A DNA stretch of 64,000 bases, from assembly GCA_002964805.2 (NCBI GenBank), contig PUDQ02000001.1, positions 8,828,001 through 8,892,000 on the forward strand. Reading direction: 5' to 3'. Below, piece after piece: positions 45,008 through 57,463 of the stretch. How positions within the stretch are numbered: the first letter of the stretch is position 1; each line of letters starts with the position of its first letter. This DNA is from Trametes villosa. Its lineage: Eukaryota > Basidiomycota > Agaricomycetes > Polyporales > Polyporaceae. A program made the position numbers and the translations under genes. The notes under the pieces were generated by a model. It ran no database searches, was not told the DNA's origin, and saw only the letters and a program-made list of their open reading frames with translations.

Positions 45008-46968
45008 CTAGGCGCTTTTTGCCTTCTTCGCAGCTTCATAGGCGTCCCAGCCGATTTCAGCGATTTTGTCCACCTTAACTAGTACCTCCTTCTCCAGCGC
45101 CTTTAAGTAGTCGTCCATGGCGGTGATGAGATGAGGCTGGCCTGCTGAGAGTATGCGGACAGCAAGGAGGCCCGCGTTCGTACCGTTGTTGATTGCGACG
45201 GTCGCCACAGGAATGCCGCGCTATGAGATAACGTCAGCGATGCGATGTCGACCGTGTCTTTTTGGTAACACTTACAGGCATTTGAACGATGCTATGCAGC
45301 GAGTCGACGCCATCGAGCGAGCTGCCCTTCACGGGGACCCCGATGACGGGGAGCGCGGTCATGGCAGCTACCATACCTGGAAGATGGGCGGCACCACCAG
45401 CACCAGCGATGACCACCCGCAACCCTCTCGAAGCGGCGGACCGCGCATACTCGACGAGTCTGTCGGGTGTGCGGTGCGCAGACACGATAGTCAGCTCGTA
45501 CGGGATGTTGAAGTGGTTGAGAATATCTGCGGCGGGGAGCATGACGGACAGGTCCGAGTCCGAGCCCATGATGACGCCGACGACCGGCTGCTGGTGGGAG
45601 AACCCGCGACCGGGGTAGAGGGGGGCGTACAGGTCCAGCTCCTTCGTGTCGTGTCCGCCAGGGAGGTGCTCGAGTAGGGGCCTGAGGCGCGCGCTGAGCT
45701 GCGCGTCGGAGTCGGCGACGAGGGTGACGTGCCCCATCTTGCGGCCTTTGCGAGACTCGGACTTCCCGTAGAGGTGTACGCGGGCGCCGGGTACTGTGAG
45801 CGTGAACTGCGCGAACGACGTGATCTCGTCCATGGAAGAGGAGGCGCCGAGGATGTTGAGCATGCACGCGGAGGGAACCTTCAGGGCGGGAGACCCGAGG
45901 GGAAGGGACAGGATGGCTCTGAGGTGGTTCTCGTACTGAGAGGTCTCGCATGCCTCGATCGTGTAATGTCCGGAGTTGTGCGGCCTAGGTGCGATCTCGT
46001 TCAAGTACACAGATCCTATAGAGGTGTTAGTCCTAGAACATGTCGTAGGGTATGAGAAGACCAACCATCCGCCATGAGGAACATCTCCACGCCGAAGACG
46101 CCGGCACCCTGCAGCGTCTTGACCGCGTTCTCCGCAACCTTGCGCGCACGCTCCGGGATGGATGGGTCGCGGCTACGCAGAGGAGCGAACACCAGGTGGC
46201 AGATGTTTTCCTTGTGCACCGTCTCCACTGCAGGATACGACAGGACCTCTCCGGACCTCGAGCGCACCACCATAACCGCGATCTCCTTGACGAATGGTAC
46301 CCACTTCTCGGCATAAAGAGGTCGGTTCCCGAGGGCTGTGATGGCCTCCTGCGCCTGGGAGAGTTCCCGGACGACGAAGTTGCCTCTGCCATCATAAGCC
46401 AGCGTCCGGCTCTTTAGCATAAGAGGTAGCCCTAGGCGTTTTGCAGCAGCGTGGACGGCCTCGACAGTGGACTCCACCGGCACAAAGTCCCCAACGGGGC
46501 AGCCAGACGCTTGTAGATGCTGCTTCTGCACGAACTTGTCCTGGATAGTCTTGATGGTGAACGGACTGGGATGCACGCCGAGTGGCACCTGTCCCTCGAT
46601 TTCCTCCAGGACTCCGACGTCGACATGTTCTATCTCCACAGTGAGGACGTCGACCTTGGCCGCAAGCTCGCGGATCTTGACGGGGTCGGCGAAAGAGCCA
46701 TCGATGTGCGTCCGTTCAGGAGCACGCGCCGCGACGACCTGCTTCGCGGGCGTGTGCTCTCCGACGTCGAGCACGACCACGTCAATGTTGAGCAAGGACG
46801 CGGATGCCGCTAGCATGCGGCCCAGCTGGCCACCGCCTAGTAATCATCGTTAAGTCGTGAACGCGACATGTATGACTAGGGATCTGGCGCGAAGTCAGTG
46901 GTCCGCTTATATCTGAAGCTATGCGAGAAAGACCCACTCCCACCTAGGATTCCAACAACCTTGTCCAT
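45008..46968 (-). CDS. ADE2: Phosphoribosylaminoimidazole carboxylase (PurK-PurE fusion)
   Basis: Purine biosynthesis enzyme of fungi, with an ATP-grasp PurK-like half and a PurE half that together turn AIR into CAIR. Exon 1 encodes MDKVVGILG and its last codon is completed across an intron (about 46818-46945) to give [12 protein letters not shown]. PurK motifs include [62 protein letters not shown] joined to [20 protein letters not shown]. The PurE half has [15 protein letters not shown], the catalytic [32 protein letters not shown] and [20 protein letters not shown]. The end is AKKAKSA at 45008. About 570-580 residues, as in yeast, so the fusion is complete. It shares a 222-base divergent promoter with RSA3. 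Confidence 0.97.
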
Positions 46969-47190
46969 CGCTATTTCAACGCCGCCGCAGTTATGTCTGG
47001 TCGCGATAGAAAGCGCGAGGTCGCGGGGGCTCTGAAGCGAGGTGAGTGCGGAGGACAAGTTGTGCGGGGCGCGAGTCCGACAAATTCGGAAGCGCCGGCT
47101 CTCAAACTTTCTGCACTTGGACGCCGTGCAATGCATCCTCCTCACCGCTCACGACCTCCCGCACTCCTCCCTGCCCGCGCCCGCTAAACC
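46969..47190. promoter_or_regulatory. Short bidirectional promoter, ADE2 / RSA3
   Basis: Only 222 bases separate the two start codons on opposite strands, so promoters and leaders must overlap or abut. No TATA box was recognised. The arrangement would allow co-regulation of purine synthesis and ribosome assembly, which is inference. Confidence 0.6.
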
Positions 47191-47874
47191 ATGGCCCCGG
47201 CAGGTCCCAAAACTCAGGCGACACGGAAACGCACGCGCAAGAGAAAGCGCCGTGATGTCTCCTCGTCGGAATCGTCTTCGTCTGACGACTCGTCCTCCGA
47301 GTCCGACGCGCCCCAGGAGCAGGCCGTCGTACGCGTCGCGGTCAAGGGGAAGGGAAAGAAGCCGTCGCAACCACAACCCGCACCGCCCAGCGAATCGTCT
47401 TCCTCGTCATCTTCGTCCGACTCTGAATCCGACTCGGATGCTGAGCCCGCGAGAGCCACATCTCCAAAAGCTGGTCGCGGTGCCGCGGCAGCCCCTCCAA
47501 AACCCGCACGACGATCACCGTCACCAACACCCCCTCCTACGGAAATTCCGTCTTTCTTACCTGGCCAAGGAGGGTCAGAGCAGGAGAAGCAGAATGAGCA
47601 GGTGCTGAAGGAGCGCTTCAGGAAATTCTGGATGGCGTCTGTCGCGGATGGGTTCAAAGAGGACCTCGAGGAGATTCGCAAGGTGCGCATAATGCCTCCT
47701 TTTTTGCCGCTACATAACTGACTGTTTGTGCAGCAAGAGCCAAACCTCGCGACGTCGCGTTTGGCGATGCTCATCGACTCATTAGCCGCAGGCGGGGACG
47801 TGTTCACATCCTCACGGGTAGAGCCCGACAGTGGCATGACAGAGATGGAGATTGTACTCGAGCATAATACATGA
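47191..47874 (+). CDS. RSA3: Ribosome assembly protein 3 (RSA3)
   Basis: Nucleolar protein needed for 60S subunit assembly together with the Npa1/Urb1-Dbp6 group. The first half is low complexity: basic RKRTRKRKRRD then serine/aspartate runs and proline-rich linkers. The conserved C-terminal domain reads ERFRKFWMASVADGFKEDLE, EIRKQEPNLATSRLAMLIDS (joined across one intron near 47683-47733) and GGDVFTSS, matching the RSA3 pattern of F--FWM then DL--I---P-L. About 210 residues with a single intron. The product ends LEHNT at 47874. Its stop is just 51 bases from the URB1 stop on the other strand. The partner relation with Urb1 is known from yeast; the adjacency is seen here. Confidence 0.87.
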
Positions 47875-47925
47875 CTACGCATACACCACACAGCCCTCCG
47901 CTACGCTCGACGCGACAAACCGAAC

Positions 47926-50900
47926 TCATGCCTCCGCCCTCAGATGATCGAGCGCTTCTCGCCTGGCCCATTCTCCTGCGCCTGTACTAGACGCGCCGGC
48001 AATTGAACGCCAGACGAGCAGGCGGCTTGAGAGTGCGTCCCACTCCGCCGTCTTTGTCGAGAGCGTCATGGAGACTCTCCAGAGGGACTCCACGCAGCTT
48101 CCCCATGTCTCGATGGTTGGTGTCGGGGGAGGGTCGAAGAGGCCTTGCGAGCGGTGAAGGATCACGGAGGCTTTCTTCTCCTGGCTTGTCTCCAGCGGTG
48201 CAGAGATCCGCCCCGAGGCTGGTATCGCAACCTCGGCTTCCACTTGCTCTAGCCAGTGTAGACCTCGCGTCAGAAGCGCTGGGGTGTGGGGTGATGGCCG
48301 TCCAGGGAGAAGAGCAAGCTGAAGGATAACAGGGACCAGAGTCAGGAAGACGCTCAACGAGCATGCTACAGAGCAGCCGGGAAATCATGAGTGCATGTTC
48401 ATTCAATCCAGGATATAGGACGTACCAGAGTGTTGCATAATTGTGCGCACACAGCGGGCAGCAATCGCCCGCCACTCGCCATCCGTGGCCGCCTCCACTT
48501 TGCCCGGGTTGCCGACGGCGAGGACGTTTTCCAGGATGCGCGCCCACGCGAGAGCTTCTTCTCCTCGCATAGTCTGGAGCTGCATCTCGATCCAGGAAAG
48601 CAGGGCATGGCGGAGAAGCAGAGACATCGTCGCGCGCGCACTGCTGGTGATGTTCGCCAACACCTGCAGAGGTACATCAGTTACAATCCCGTGAATGAGA
48701 TCGGTCAGTGCATACTTCGAGCACGCCGCGCCGCAAGGTCTTGTCCCGCTCTTCGCTCTGGAACATGCTTGCGAGCAGGTCCCATGTGTGGCGACGCTTC
48801 AGGATCCTCCACTCTTCGTTCCCGACGATACCGTCGCTCAGGAACCGCACGATCCATGCGCGCTCCTTCTTCCAGTCGTCCGAGGAGCTGTACAACATGC
48901 CGTACAGCATAGGTACGTCTGAGGGATCCAGGCTCGGGCGTTGCAGGAGGAAGCGCGCGGTGAGCGGGTAGATGAAGTTGGAAGGATAGAAGAGCCCGCG
49001 GAAGGCGTGAGCTAGGAGGAGCGTGGTGTATGCGGGGAGCCGGGGCACATCTTCCAAGGGCACAGAAGAGGTGAGGTCTTTGAGGAGGTTGAGGATGTGC
49101 ATAACATGGGGCTTTTCCTGAAGATCGGCATTCTGAGAAGGCTCGAGGTTAGTGAGAGCTGCAAACGCAAACAGGGACGAAGTACCTCAAGTGTACGGTA
49201 GAGAGACGCTGTCTGTGCCCAGGCTATGTCGCGAAGCTGCTCGTCCTTCGCAGAAAGCGCACGGAGGAGAAGGCTGACGACGTTCGTCCGGAAGAGCTGT
49301 ACCCACGCGAGCGCAGAGTCTGGTGCGCCGTCCGCGAGCACTTGCGCGAAGAGTAGCAGAACGAAGACTGGGTCGTAGAGGTTCTCGCTCAAAGCACCAT
49401 GGTTGGCGACATCGGTCGTCCCGACCTTGCGCCACTCCGGGAAGTCGAGACACGTCTTGAGGACACGACTGGGATCGAGACCTTGCAGTGCCTCAAGCGC
49501 GCTGTCCGATACGACGTCCGCGATGGAAGACCACTGGCCGAAGAGGGATGCGACCGATGTTTTCCGTGTGGCTTCGTAGAGCTGGAAGATAGCGAGAATC
49601 TTGCGGTCACCGAGGCCGAGTGAACCTCCATAGGCCCGCCGGAGTGGCTCGATGTGACTCGGTTGACAAGTGTTGGTGGGGTGAAGATGGAACAGGGTGT
49701 GCAGGAGGCCGATGATGCTGCTCCGAGGAGAAGCCTCGTTCGCCGAAGCAGTCCAAGCGCATAGCTCATAAAACCGTGCGTGTTGTACGATTGTTTGGAG
49801 GTACTTGTTCACCGTGACAGGCTACGAACACGAGTGAGCAGACGCTTGCGATTACACGTCGGTATAGGTACATACCTTCAGGTTGGTTGAAGCCGCAATG
49901 AGCCGTGCGAAGTTGACTGCGTCTACGCTGCCAAGCCGGTCCTGGATCACGGCAGCAATGACTGGCTCCGCGAGATGACTTTTTACAAGCGTCGGGGTCT
50001 GGATGAGTGTGACTGCACTTGCGAAGCATGAGTACTTGAATGCGACGGAATAAGCTGTCGACCTTACCAAGATGCGACAGTATCGCACGACTGTCCTCCG
50101 TACTGCCAGCATTGTCTGCAAAATGCCTGACAGCCCACTTCAAGCCGAGGTCAACAAACTGCTCCTGAAGCGCTTTGGCTCCCGCGCCGAGAGTCTTGCA
50201 CAACTTGTCCGCGATGATCAAGCTGTACTGGGACAACTTCTCCGGGTTGACCGAAGCCAGTTCCTTGCTAAGTACCTTCAGGAGCTGCGGCTGACCCGAG
50301 ACTTGAGTCTCGACGATGGAGGCGACAGACGCGGCCGCTTTAGAACAGATATCCGGGGATTGACGAGCCTTCTTGACGACTTCCACAAGACGAGCGAAGT
50401 GGGCCGCGAAGGAATCACTTTCACCTGATGGATGCGCGTCGCCTTCGCGTGCAGAGTCGTACAAGGCAAACACGACTCTGACGAGATGGTTAGCGCTGCA
50501 GCTTGTCGAAGCCGCAGATTCAAGCCACGCGATGACGGGTTGCCGAGCAGCCTGGTGTCTGTACAGGAGCGTGGTGAGGATGTCGACCGTGGCGTCCGTC
50601 CAGTTCTCCGCCGTGATGAACGCCTCGGCCGAAAGAGGAGGGACAGGCTCTGTGCGGAGAGCCCACCGCTTCGCACCTAAAGGTACGAGTGAGGACACGT
50701 TCCACTGCGAGAACGAGCGCGCTGGGAGGTAGCCATCGTGGCAGAGCGGAAGGGAGCCCTCTGTACCGGACGCGACCAGCGATTGGAGAGTCAGAGAGTG
50801 CGGGAGGAGAGCGTGGAGGTGGGAGAGAAGCGGGAGGGCTTGCGTGAGTGCGTCTTGAGAGCGAACGAAGCTATCGGTGGTGACGTCGAGTACGCGCCCG

Positions 50901-53900
50901 ATGATGTCTCGAGCGTTAGGCGAGCTGGAGTGCTCGGCCCGGTCGGCGAGATAGCTGAGCAGGCTGAGGACTTCTGCGATGTTCGCGTACTTGAACCACA
51001 GGAGCGCACTTTCGACCTGAATTATTGTGCGCTGTTAATACGATGCGTGGGAGGAGAGAAGCGAAGAATAGCGCACCTGTTCTTCACTAGCATTGTCAAG
51101 GGACTCACGAAGGACGAGGACCCACTGGCCGGAGAAAGTAACAAGAGCCTGCTGAACGTCCTCGCCGCCAGCCGTAGAGCAAACGGCCAGGAATGCGCTA
51201 AATCCTGAGGGAGCAGCGTGAGTGACTGCCTAGTCCTTGCATCGCTCATCTTACCTCCTCTAAGCGCATCGCCGAGAGGCTTGGCGCACAGTAGCTTGGA
51301 CACATCTGCATCGAGACAGAACATGGCAATGCTTGCCACGCTACTACCTGGCGTAGACGCTTGCAGCTTCTCGACAATCTCCGCCAGGAGGTGCAGATAA
51401 TCTTCTGCGGCGGCTCCCGTTGCATAGGCATGCGACAGCCGGTGCAAGACTATACGAACCGCGCGTTTAAGGGCGACGAGGTCGGGAGGGCCGGTGAACA
51501 AGCGCTCGACGAGGATCGCGCGGCCTGCGGGGTCCCCAGCTTGATGATGCGTGCTGTGCAGAAACAGAGTCTCGAACCCAAGGCTACAAGCAGCCGTCAG
51601 CGTATGGCCGACAAACCGAGGAGAAGACTTACATGTGCGCCGGTGGGGTAGAGTCGAATACCAGACCAGTGCCCTCCCACAGCGAGACCTCTCGCGGGTT
51701 GACATACTGGAGCAACTCCTTGAGCGCCGGTGCGTAGAACCTCTCCGTCGCCCGTACGAGCCGAGCGAGCTCCAAAGAGTGCAGCCGTGGCCCAATCAGG
51801 CGGAGCCAGTCGACGAGTTCGTACGCGGAGGTCTGCCCTGCCGCCTCAGAAATGGCTATAGCACTGTTCAGTATATAGTCATGAAAGGTAGTGGAACGAC
51901 TTACGTTCGCCGAGCTCCTCGATCTGGGCGAGGAACTCTTGCACGGCAGGGGTGGTTCCTTGGTCCATCGGCTCCTGCGGATCCTGCAATTGTGCGAGTT
52001 GGTCGTTCAGAAGCGACACCTCCCGCCGAACAGCCCCTTGTATGCTCGGATATTGAGGGAGCATGCCGTCTCCTTCTGCGAAAGCTGCGAGTTTCTGGGC
52101 GAACGCACACGACAAGTCCAGGTCGACGCTCTTGCCAGTCACTCGAAGCACAAGCTTCCGCACGAACGCGAACAGCGCGAGCGCGTCCGACGGCGATAGA
52201 ATGCCTCCCTTCAGCTTCGCACCCAGCTGCTCGAACACCGTCGCTAGCAGAGGGCTGGGGAACGCCTCTGGCCGGTCACCGATCGAAGGAGCACCTGTCG
52301 TTCTCTCCTTTCCGCCACTCGCTTGACGTACGGCGGAGTACGCCGCCTGCAGCTCCTCGACGTACTTGTATGGCGTTTTGACGCAGCGTTGCACACAGTC
52401 GTCCAAGAAGGTGATCACGCCGTCCGCCTCGTCCGTGAGTGGCGCCCCGTCGGGCGCTTGCGCGCCCGCGGTACGGCGCGTGAGGGGAAGCGAGTCTAGC
52501 CAGAGCGCGATCTCGTCGGCGTCATGCTGGAAGAGTACGCCGGCGGAGAGGATGTGGCGCAGGAGGGCGACGATGGCGGTGCGGACGGCAGGGACGGGGG
52601 TGATCACGTACGCCTTGAGCATAATGTGGAAGTTGCTGTGTTTCGAGCCTGTGAAGGGTGTGCGGTGAGTGAGAGGTTGAGGCAGGAGAAAGATTGACGA
52701 TGTACCAGACTTTCCGGACCACGTGAAGTGTTCGCTCTCTTTGAGGAGTCGAAGAACGTGCAGCTGGCGCAAAGTGTCTAACCCTGCCGTGGGACTGCCC
52801 GAGGACGTCTGCAGAAGCATCTCCTCGATGGCCTGCAACAGCTTCCCAGCATCGAACCGCGCCTCGGCCACTACAGATGGCAGCAGGCGGTGGTAAAGCC
52901 AGAGCAACCGGTGCGCGCTCTCCGTGAGCAGCGCCGTCCGTGTCGGGTTGGGGGCGCGTTCCTTCTGCTTCTCCTTGCTCTGCGCATCCACCGGCGGGGC
53001 CGTCTCGTTGAGGCGCTGGGAGAACCCGACAACGACTTGAAAGTCAGGCACGCGCTTGCGCACCTCCCGCTCGACCTCGCGTCGGCGGCGGGCCCACAGG
53101 CCTTCCTCCTCGTCCTCTTCGAGCGCCCGCTCGACCTCCTGGAACGCACGCACCACCTGCTCGTACTTAAACAGGCACTTCGCGAGAGCGAGTGCGGAGG
53201 CGTGTTGTACGAGGGGAGATGGGGCCTGCAGCCCGCGCGAGAGGTGGATCTTGATTTGGGGAGTGGGGAGGATGTTCTCGATGACGGCGGAAAGCGGGGG
53301 TGGGGTGGGTTGGTACAGGGAAGCGCTGCTGCTGCCGCTCTCCGGGAGGAAGAAGGATGAGGTGGGGACGGGGAGGGCGACCACGGAGCCGAAGAAGGCT
53401 ATATTGGCTAGCCATTTGGAGGAGAGGCGAGGCTCGAGAGCGAGACCGGCAGAAGACCAATATCTAGAAACACCAAAAGTCAACCAGGTTGACGCGAGAC
53501 CGATACCAATAAGATGCCTACCCCGCTACGAGCTCCGGGCAAGCGCCAAGGATCTTCAATGCGAGCTCTTGCTGGCGCGGGTCCTCGTTCACCTTCAAAG
53601 TCTTAACGACGTTGGCCAGGATCTTGTTGTATATTCTGCCCTTTTGCGTCCCTTCGCCATCGACGCGCCCTTCGACATCGACAGATGCCTTATGAGCCAT
53701 GTCCGTCTCACGTGGATACCACCCGCGGTCGTGGAAGCAGAGGCCCACGCCGGGATGACTGCACAAGGCGAGAAGGAAATGATGGACGACGTCGGCAGGG
53801 ATAGACTCGGAATCGGCGCTTTCTGGCGTGTTACGTTCGTAAAGGCGTAGCAGCTACATGCATGTATAAGCTTGCGCGAAGGGAAGCGTAAACCTCGAAG

Positions 53901-54985
53901 AACGTACCTGAGACAGGGTCGCTTCATTGAAGACTTGAATCTTCAATGTCCGCTTGAGCTTCGCATCGGACCACAGGCCTGCCCAGCAGACTTCGAGAAC
54001 CCGCCTGGTCACGGAGTACGGGTCCTGCCAGAGGCCTTTGAAGAGGATAGTGAACGCATCGCGGTGCTGCTCGAGAAAAGCTCCTTTCACCGACGAGGGC
54101 GTGGTAGGGTCGAGGAAGGACAAGACGAGCAGAATGTAGAGCGTTCTGATGTCTAGCAGTGATTGTATGAGGACAATTCACAACATCGAGCATGGTGTGT
54201 GCTCACCTGGTCGTTGCAGCATGTCGGCTTTATCGCCGCCTTGGGACTTGCGTCTCATTTGCAGCAGTTTGGGGAGTGACTGCGGCAGGCAGCGTGTCGG
54301 CATTGCGCTCATGTAGAACTCGTGTGGTAGCAAATACCTTCATCTCCCAAGCGAATACGTCCAGTACCGCCCTACGCTCGCGCCCTCCGGCGAAGTTCGA
54401 CATACTGTTGAACAACTTCAAGGTGACGAGGATCAATTCGGTGTGTTGCCCAGCTAGGTACAGGTTGAGGTGGTGCGCCCATTGCTGGGAGAGCAGAACG
54501 CGCAGGATCGGCTGAGCATAGGTATGGTAGGTGTAATGGCAGGAGAGCAGACTCAGGAGCGCTGCAAAGACTCCAACAATTGCTGCAAGGAGAGACGTTT
54601 GCCGCTGGAATGGTGTAAGGTGCGGCGCGAAGATGAAGTGATGCCTTGACATACAGCGTTTGTGGATTCCCAGACGGTGAGCAACTCCTGCGCGCTGGGA
54701 TCCGCCTCCAACCAATCTTTGGCGAGTAGCAGTCGCTCGTCATTGACCGCGACCGTGGCCTCGCTCGCTCTGACAGTGAGTTGGTTGCGTAGAGCGGTCA
54801 AACCTTCACGCGAATGAGTTCAGACAGTAGCGGTGATATCGGCATGGCATACCTTCAATAAGCTCTGCCTCGCTCTGTGCCCTCACTACCCGCTGAATAT
54901 CTTTCGCGGATCCATACTTGTATGTTTGCTTCGACGTCAAGTCGACTTTGCGCCTTTTGGACTTGGGCTGTTCGCGTACAGGCAT
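47926..54985 (-). CDS. URB1: Nucleolar pre-ribosomal-associated protein URB1 (Npa1)
   Basis: Very large alpha-helical-repeat scaffold of the earliest 60S precursors. The start MPVREQPKSKRRKVDLTSKQ is a basic, nucleolar-type N-terminus, followed by KDIQRVVRAQSEAELIEGLT, LNLYLAGQHTELILVTLKLF and the Npa1 motif FTILFKGLWQDPYSVTRRVL with WAGLWSDAKLKRTLKIQVFN. Further on, LANIAFFGSVVALPVPTSSF, HASALALAKCLFKYEQVVRA and RDIAWAQTASLYRTLEVL fit the middle repeats. The C-terminal URB1 domain has DVPMLYGMLYSSSDDWKKE, RFLSDGIVGNEEWRILKRRH and TWDLLASMFQSEERDKTLRR. The end is DHLRAEA at 47926. Roughly 2,000 residues over many exons; some central joins were not traced. It converges on RSA3. Confidence 0.9.
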
Positions 54986-56444
54986 GGCGGCGTTGCTGGG
55001 GTGTCGGGGACAGAAGTAGTACTTCACCAGTTCCAGACAGTAGAACCCGGTATATACGATAACAACAGAAAGCTAGATATCCTCAGGTTCCGTGAGCACC
55101 TGGTTGGTAGTCTATGCGCCAGCGGGAGCCATAGAGCAGAGACTGAGTCTTTGTGGGAGGAGAAGGTAAGTTGAGGCGAGCGCGAGCATGGGCGTCTACT
55201 GAAATTCTCGACGCGTGGGTGGCTGTGCTGCTGCTACTCGACGCTGTCGATTAGCGCTCGCGACCCTCTTCAGCTCAGCTTGGACTGTCACTCAGCAGCC
55301 GTCACGACTGCCATGATTTCTCTGATTTCTTCTCGCGTACCGCTCTATCAGGATCTGTAGACTCTTCAAGCAAGTACAGCGACCTGAACAGCACCTGCAA
55401 GAACTCCCCTCTACCCTCGCGTTGTCTGGATGTCTGGAGCTTGGAAGGGTACAATCGCGCTGGGCATGTCGCAATCGTGCAACTCAACCCCAAGAAACTA
55501 CACCGCTCCAATCATAACCCCTCCATGCATTGCAAAAGCTCAAACAGTAACGATACGAGGCTGCACGAGCGATTGTTCGTTCCTGAAGATGCTCTCTGGC
55601 GGTGCGCCCTACGACATGCTTGACATCGCCGCGCATTGACACGATCGTAGCACCGCGCGATCGCAATTCCCGGCCCAGGCGACCGCAGATGCGTAGTACA
55701 GCGCATACCAGTGTCACTGTGCTGTACTGTGCATGGTGCTTCTGATTTTCCTTTACGAAAATGAGTGGTACGACATCGCCCGTGGCTTCAGCCTTTGCCA
55801 GAGCAACCAGCCCTCCGATTGCAGTCAATGCCTTCTTGCCGCCGTACAATCACGCAGGTTCCCCGGAAATCATATATTCTCGCAGCGGTGATTGACTCGA
55901 ACCACGTGCTGCGCTGCACAGACATCTCGCGCAGACCCCTATGCTCAGGAGTGAAGCCCAGTTTCTTTGCTCATAGACGTCAGTCCATGCGCGGGAAATT
56001 CATCTACAGAGTGTTGTGTACTATGACATCGGCATGTTCGTCTCGTTGTGACAGGTGGGGCACCGGACCCGCCAGACCTATCACTACCTACTGTCGCTCA
56101 TCTGTCTCCAGCGATGATACCGGATGCGACGCAATTCTGTTCGATGTCACTCTATGCTTGCGGCTCATGATTCTGGTCCTTGCTTTTCGGCTTTGATGCC
56201 ATGGACCTGATTTCCGGTATTTTCATGATTCAGGTGGTAAGCATACCAGTACTTCTTGATCGCTCGCACCGTATCCTTCTCAACGGCATTTTTTAGGGGC
56301 GCATAGTCTTTGTCGGATGTTATATGTCGGTCTGCCCACAATAGCATAGTACAATTAAAATCCCCGCTTGCGGTCTCTGCGCCTCCGCCCCCTCTCAACG
56401 CTGACACGTTAAGCGGTTCTCTCCCCGACTGTCGGTCAAACAAA
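54986..56444. other. Intergenic region, URB1 promoter to cupredoxin promoter
   Basis: Both flanking genes are transcribed outward from this 1.46 kb. A 121-codon minus-strand frame at 55484-55849 and a 92-codon one at 56165-56443 have no recognised domain. A C/T-rich stretch precedes the cupredoxin start. No RNA gene or transposon was seen. Confidence 0.4.
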
Positions 56445-57463
56445 ATGCGCTACGTCAGCCTGATCTCCGCCTTCGCCCTTCTCTCCGTCGCCGTTGCCCA
56501 GGAAGCTACCGTCGTGAGTGTCGACATCTCGCACCGTTCCAAGATTTCTGTCTGAGTGGTATCATAGATCCATGTCGGCTCAGTGGGCGGCATGGGGGCG
56601 CTTGCCTTCGATCCTCCCTCCGTAACAGTAGCATCTGGTGCTACTGTCACCTTTCTCTTCGATGGAGTTCCAGGCAACCACACCGTTTCCCAGTCCTCGT
56701 TTTCCAGGCCTTGCGAGCCTCTCCCAGGAGGCTTCGACTCAGGTTTCGTTTTCGTCCCTCCCGGAACTGCGATAACGTCGGACTTCCCGACGTTCAACAT
56801 CACAATCTCGGACGACTCGAAGCGTGAGTTGAGATTGTGCACTTGTTATTCAGAATACTGACCAGAAATTCATAGCCATCTGGTTCTACTGCGCGCAGGG
56901 CGCCGGTGCGTCTCCCCCGAAGAGCGCTCACTGCCTGAACGGCATGGTTGGGTACGTTGCATCGTCTTCTACCGTTACACAGGACACCAAAAAAAGCCCA
57001 CAGTGCCATCAACGCGCCCGCGCAGGGCAACACCTTCGAGTCGTACGCCGCCGTCGCGTCTGCAGCCGCCAGCGTTGCGCTCCCCGTCCCCGCGCTCTCT
57101 GGTGTGAACGCGTTCGCGACCGCGGCCCCTGGTCCGCTCACCGGCAGCTTCTCTGGTACCACCGTCTCCTCTGGCACTGCCCCCGCCCAGTCCGGCGGTG
57201 CCAGCGGCAGTGCTGGCGCGTCCGGCAGGGCCTCCAGAGGGGCCGGCGCCAGCGGCAGCCCAGCACCCTCCGGTACCATGGACCGTGGTGAGTGCCCTGC
57301 AGGTGAAACAGTCCCACAAGGACTACTCGTGTTCTTTGCTGCCGCGCTCGCTGTCGGGGTCGTTGTCAATCTCGTAGGGCTACTCTGTTTGTTTCGGATT
57401 CGGCGCGGAAGGCGGAGACAGAACACTCCCAGCCTCACGCGTAAAATATCCCCCTTCGCTTAA
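56445..57463 (+). CDS. Secreted/surface cupredoxin-domain protein (extracellular serine-rich type)
   Basis: Begins with a signal peptide (MRYVSLISAFALLSVAVAQE) and continues across an intron as ATVIHVGSVGGMGALAFDPP, the opening of fungal extracellular serine-rich cupredoxins. The copper-site pattern is visible: a histidine in GVPGNHTVSQSSF, then FYCAQG, SAHCLNGMVG, giving the usual H, C, H and M ligand set. The core is followed by AINAPAQGNTFESYAAVAS, an alanine/serine/glycine-rich linker (about 57050-57290) and a hydrophobic helix (GLLVFFAAALAVGVVVNLVG) with a short basic tail RIRRGRRRQ, so it is probably a single-pass plasma-membrane protein facing outside. Three short introns. The stop is at 57461-57463. 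Whether copper is bound or oxidised is not known for most members. Confidence 0.9.

Noticed and set aside
55484..55849. 121-codon minus-strand frame starting MYGGKKALTAIGG
   Set aside because: No family resemblance or splice context; length is within chance expectation here.
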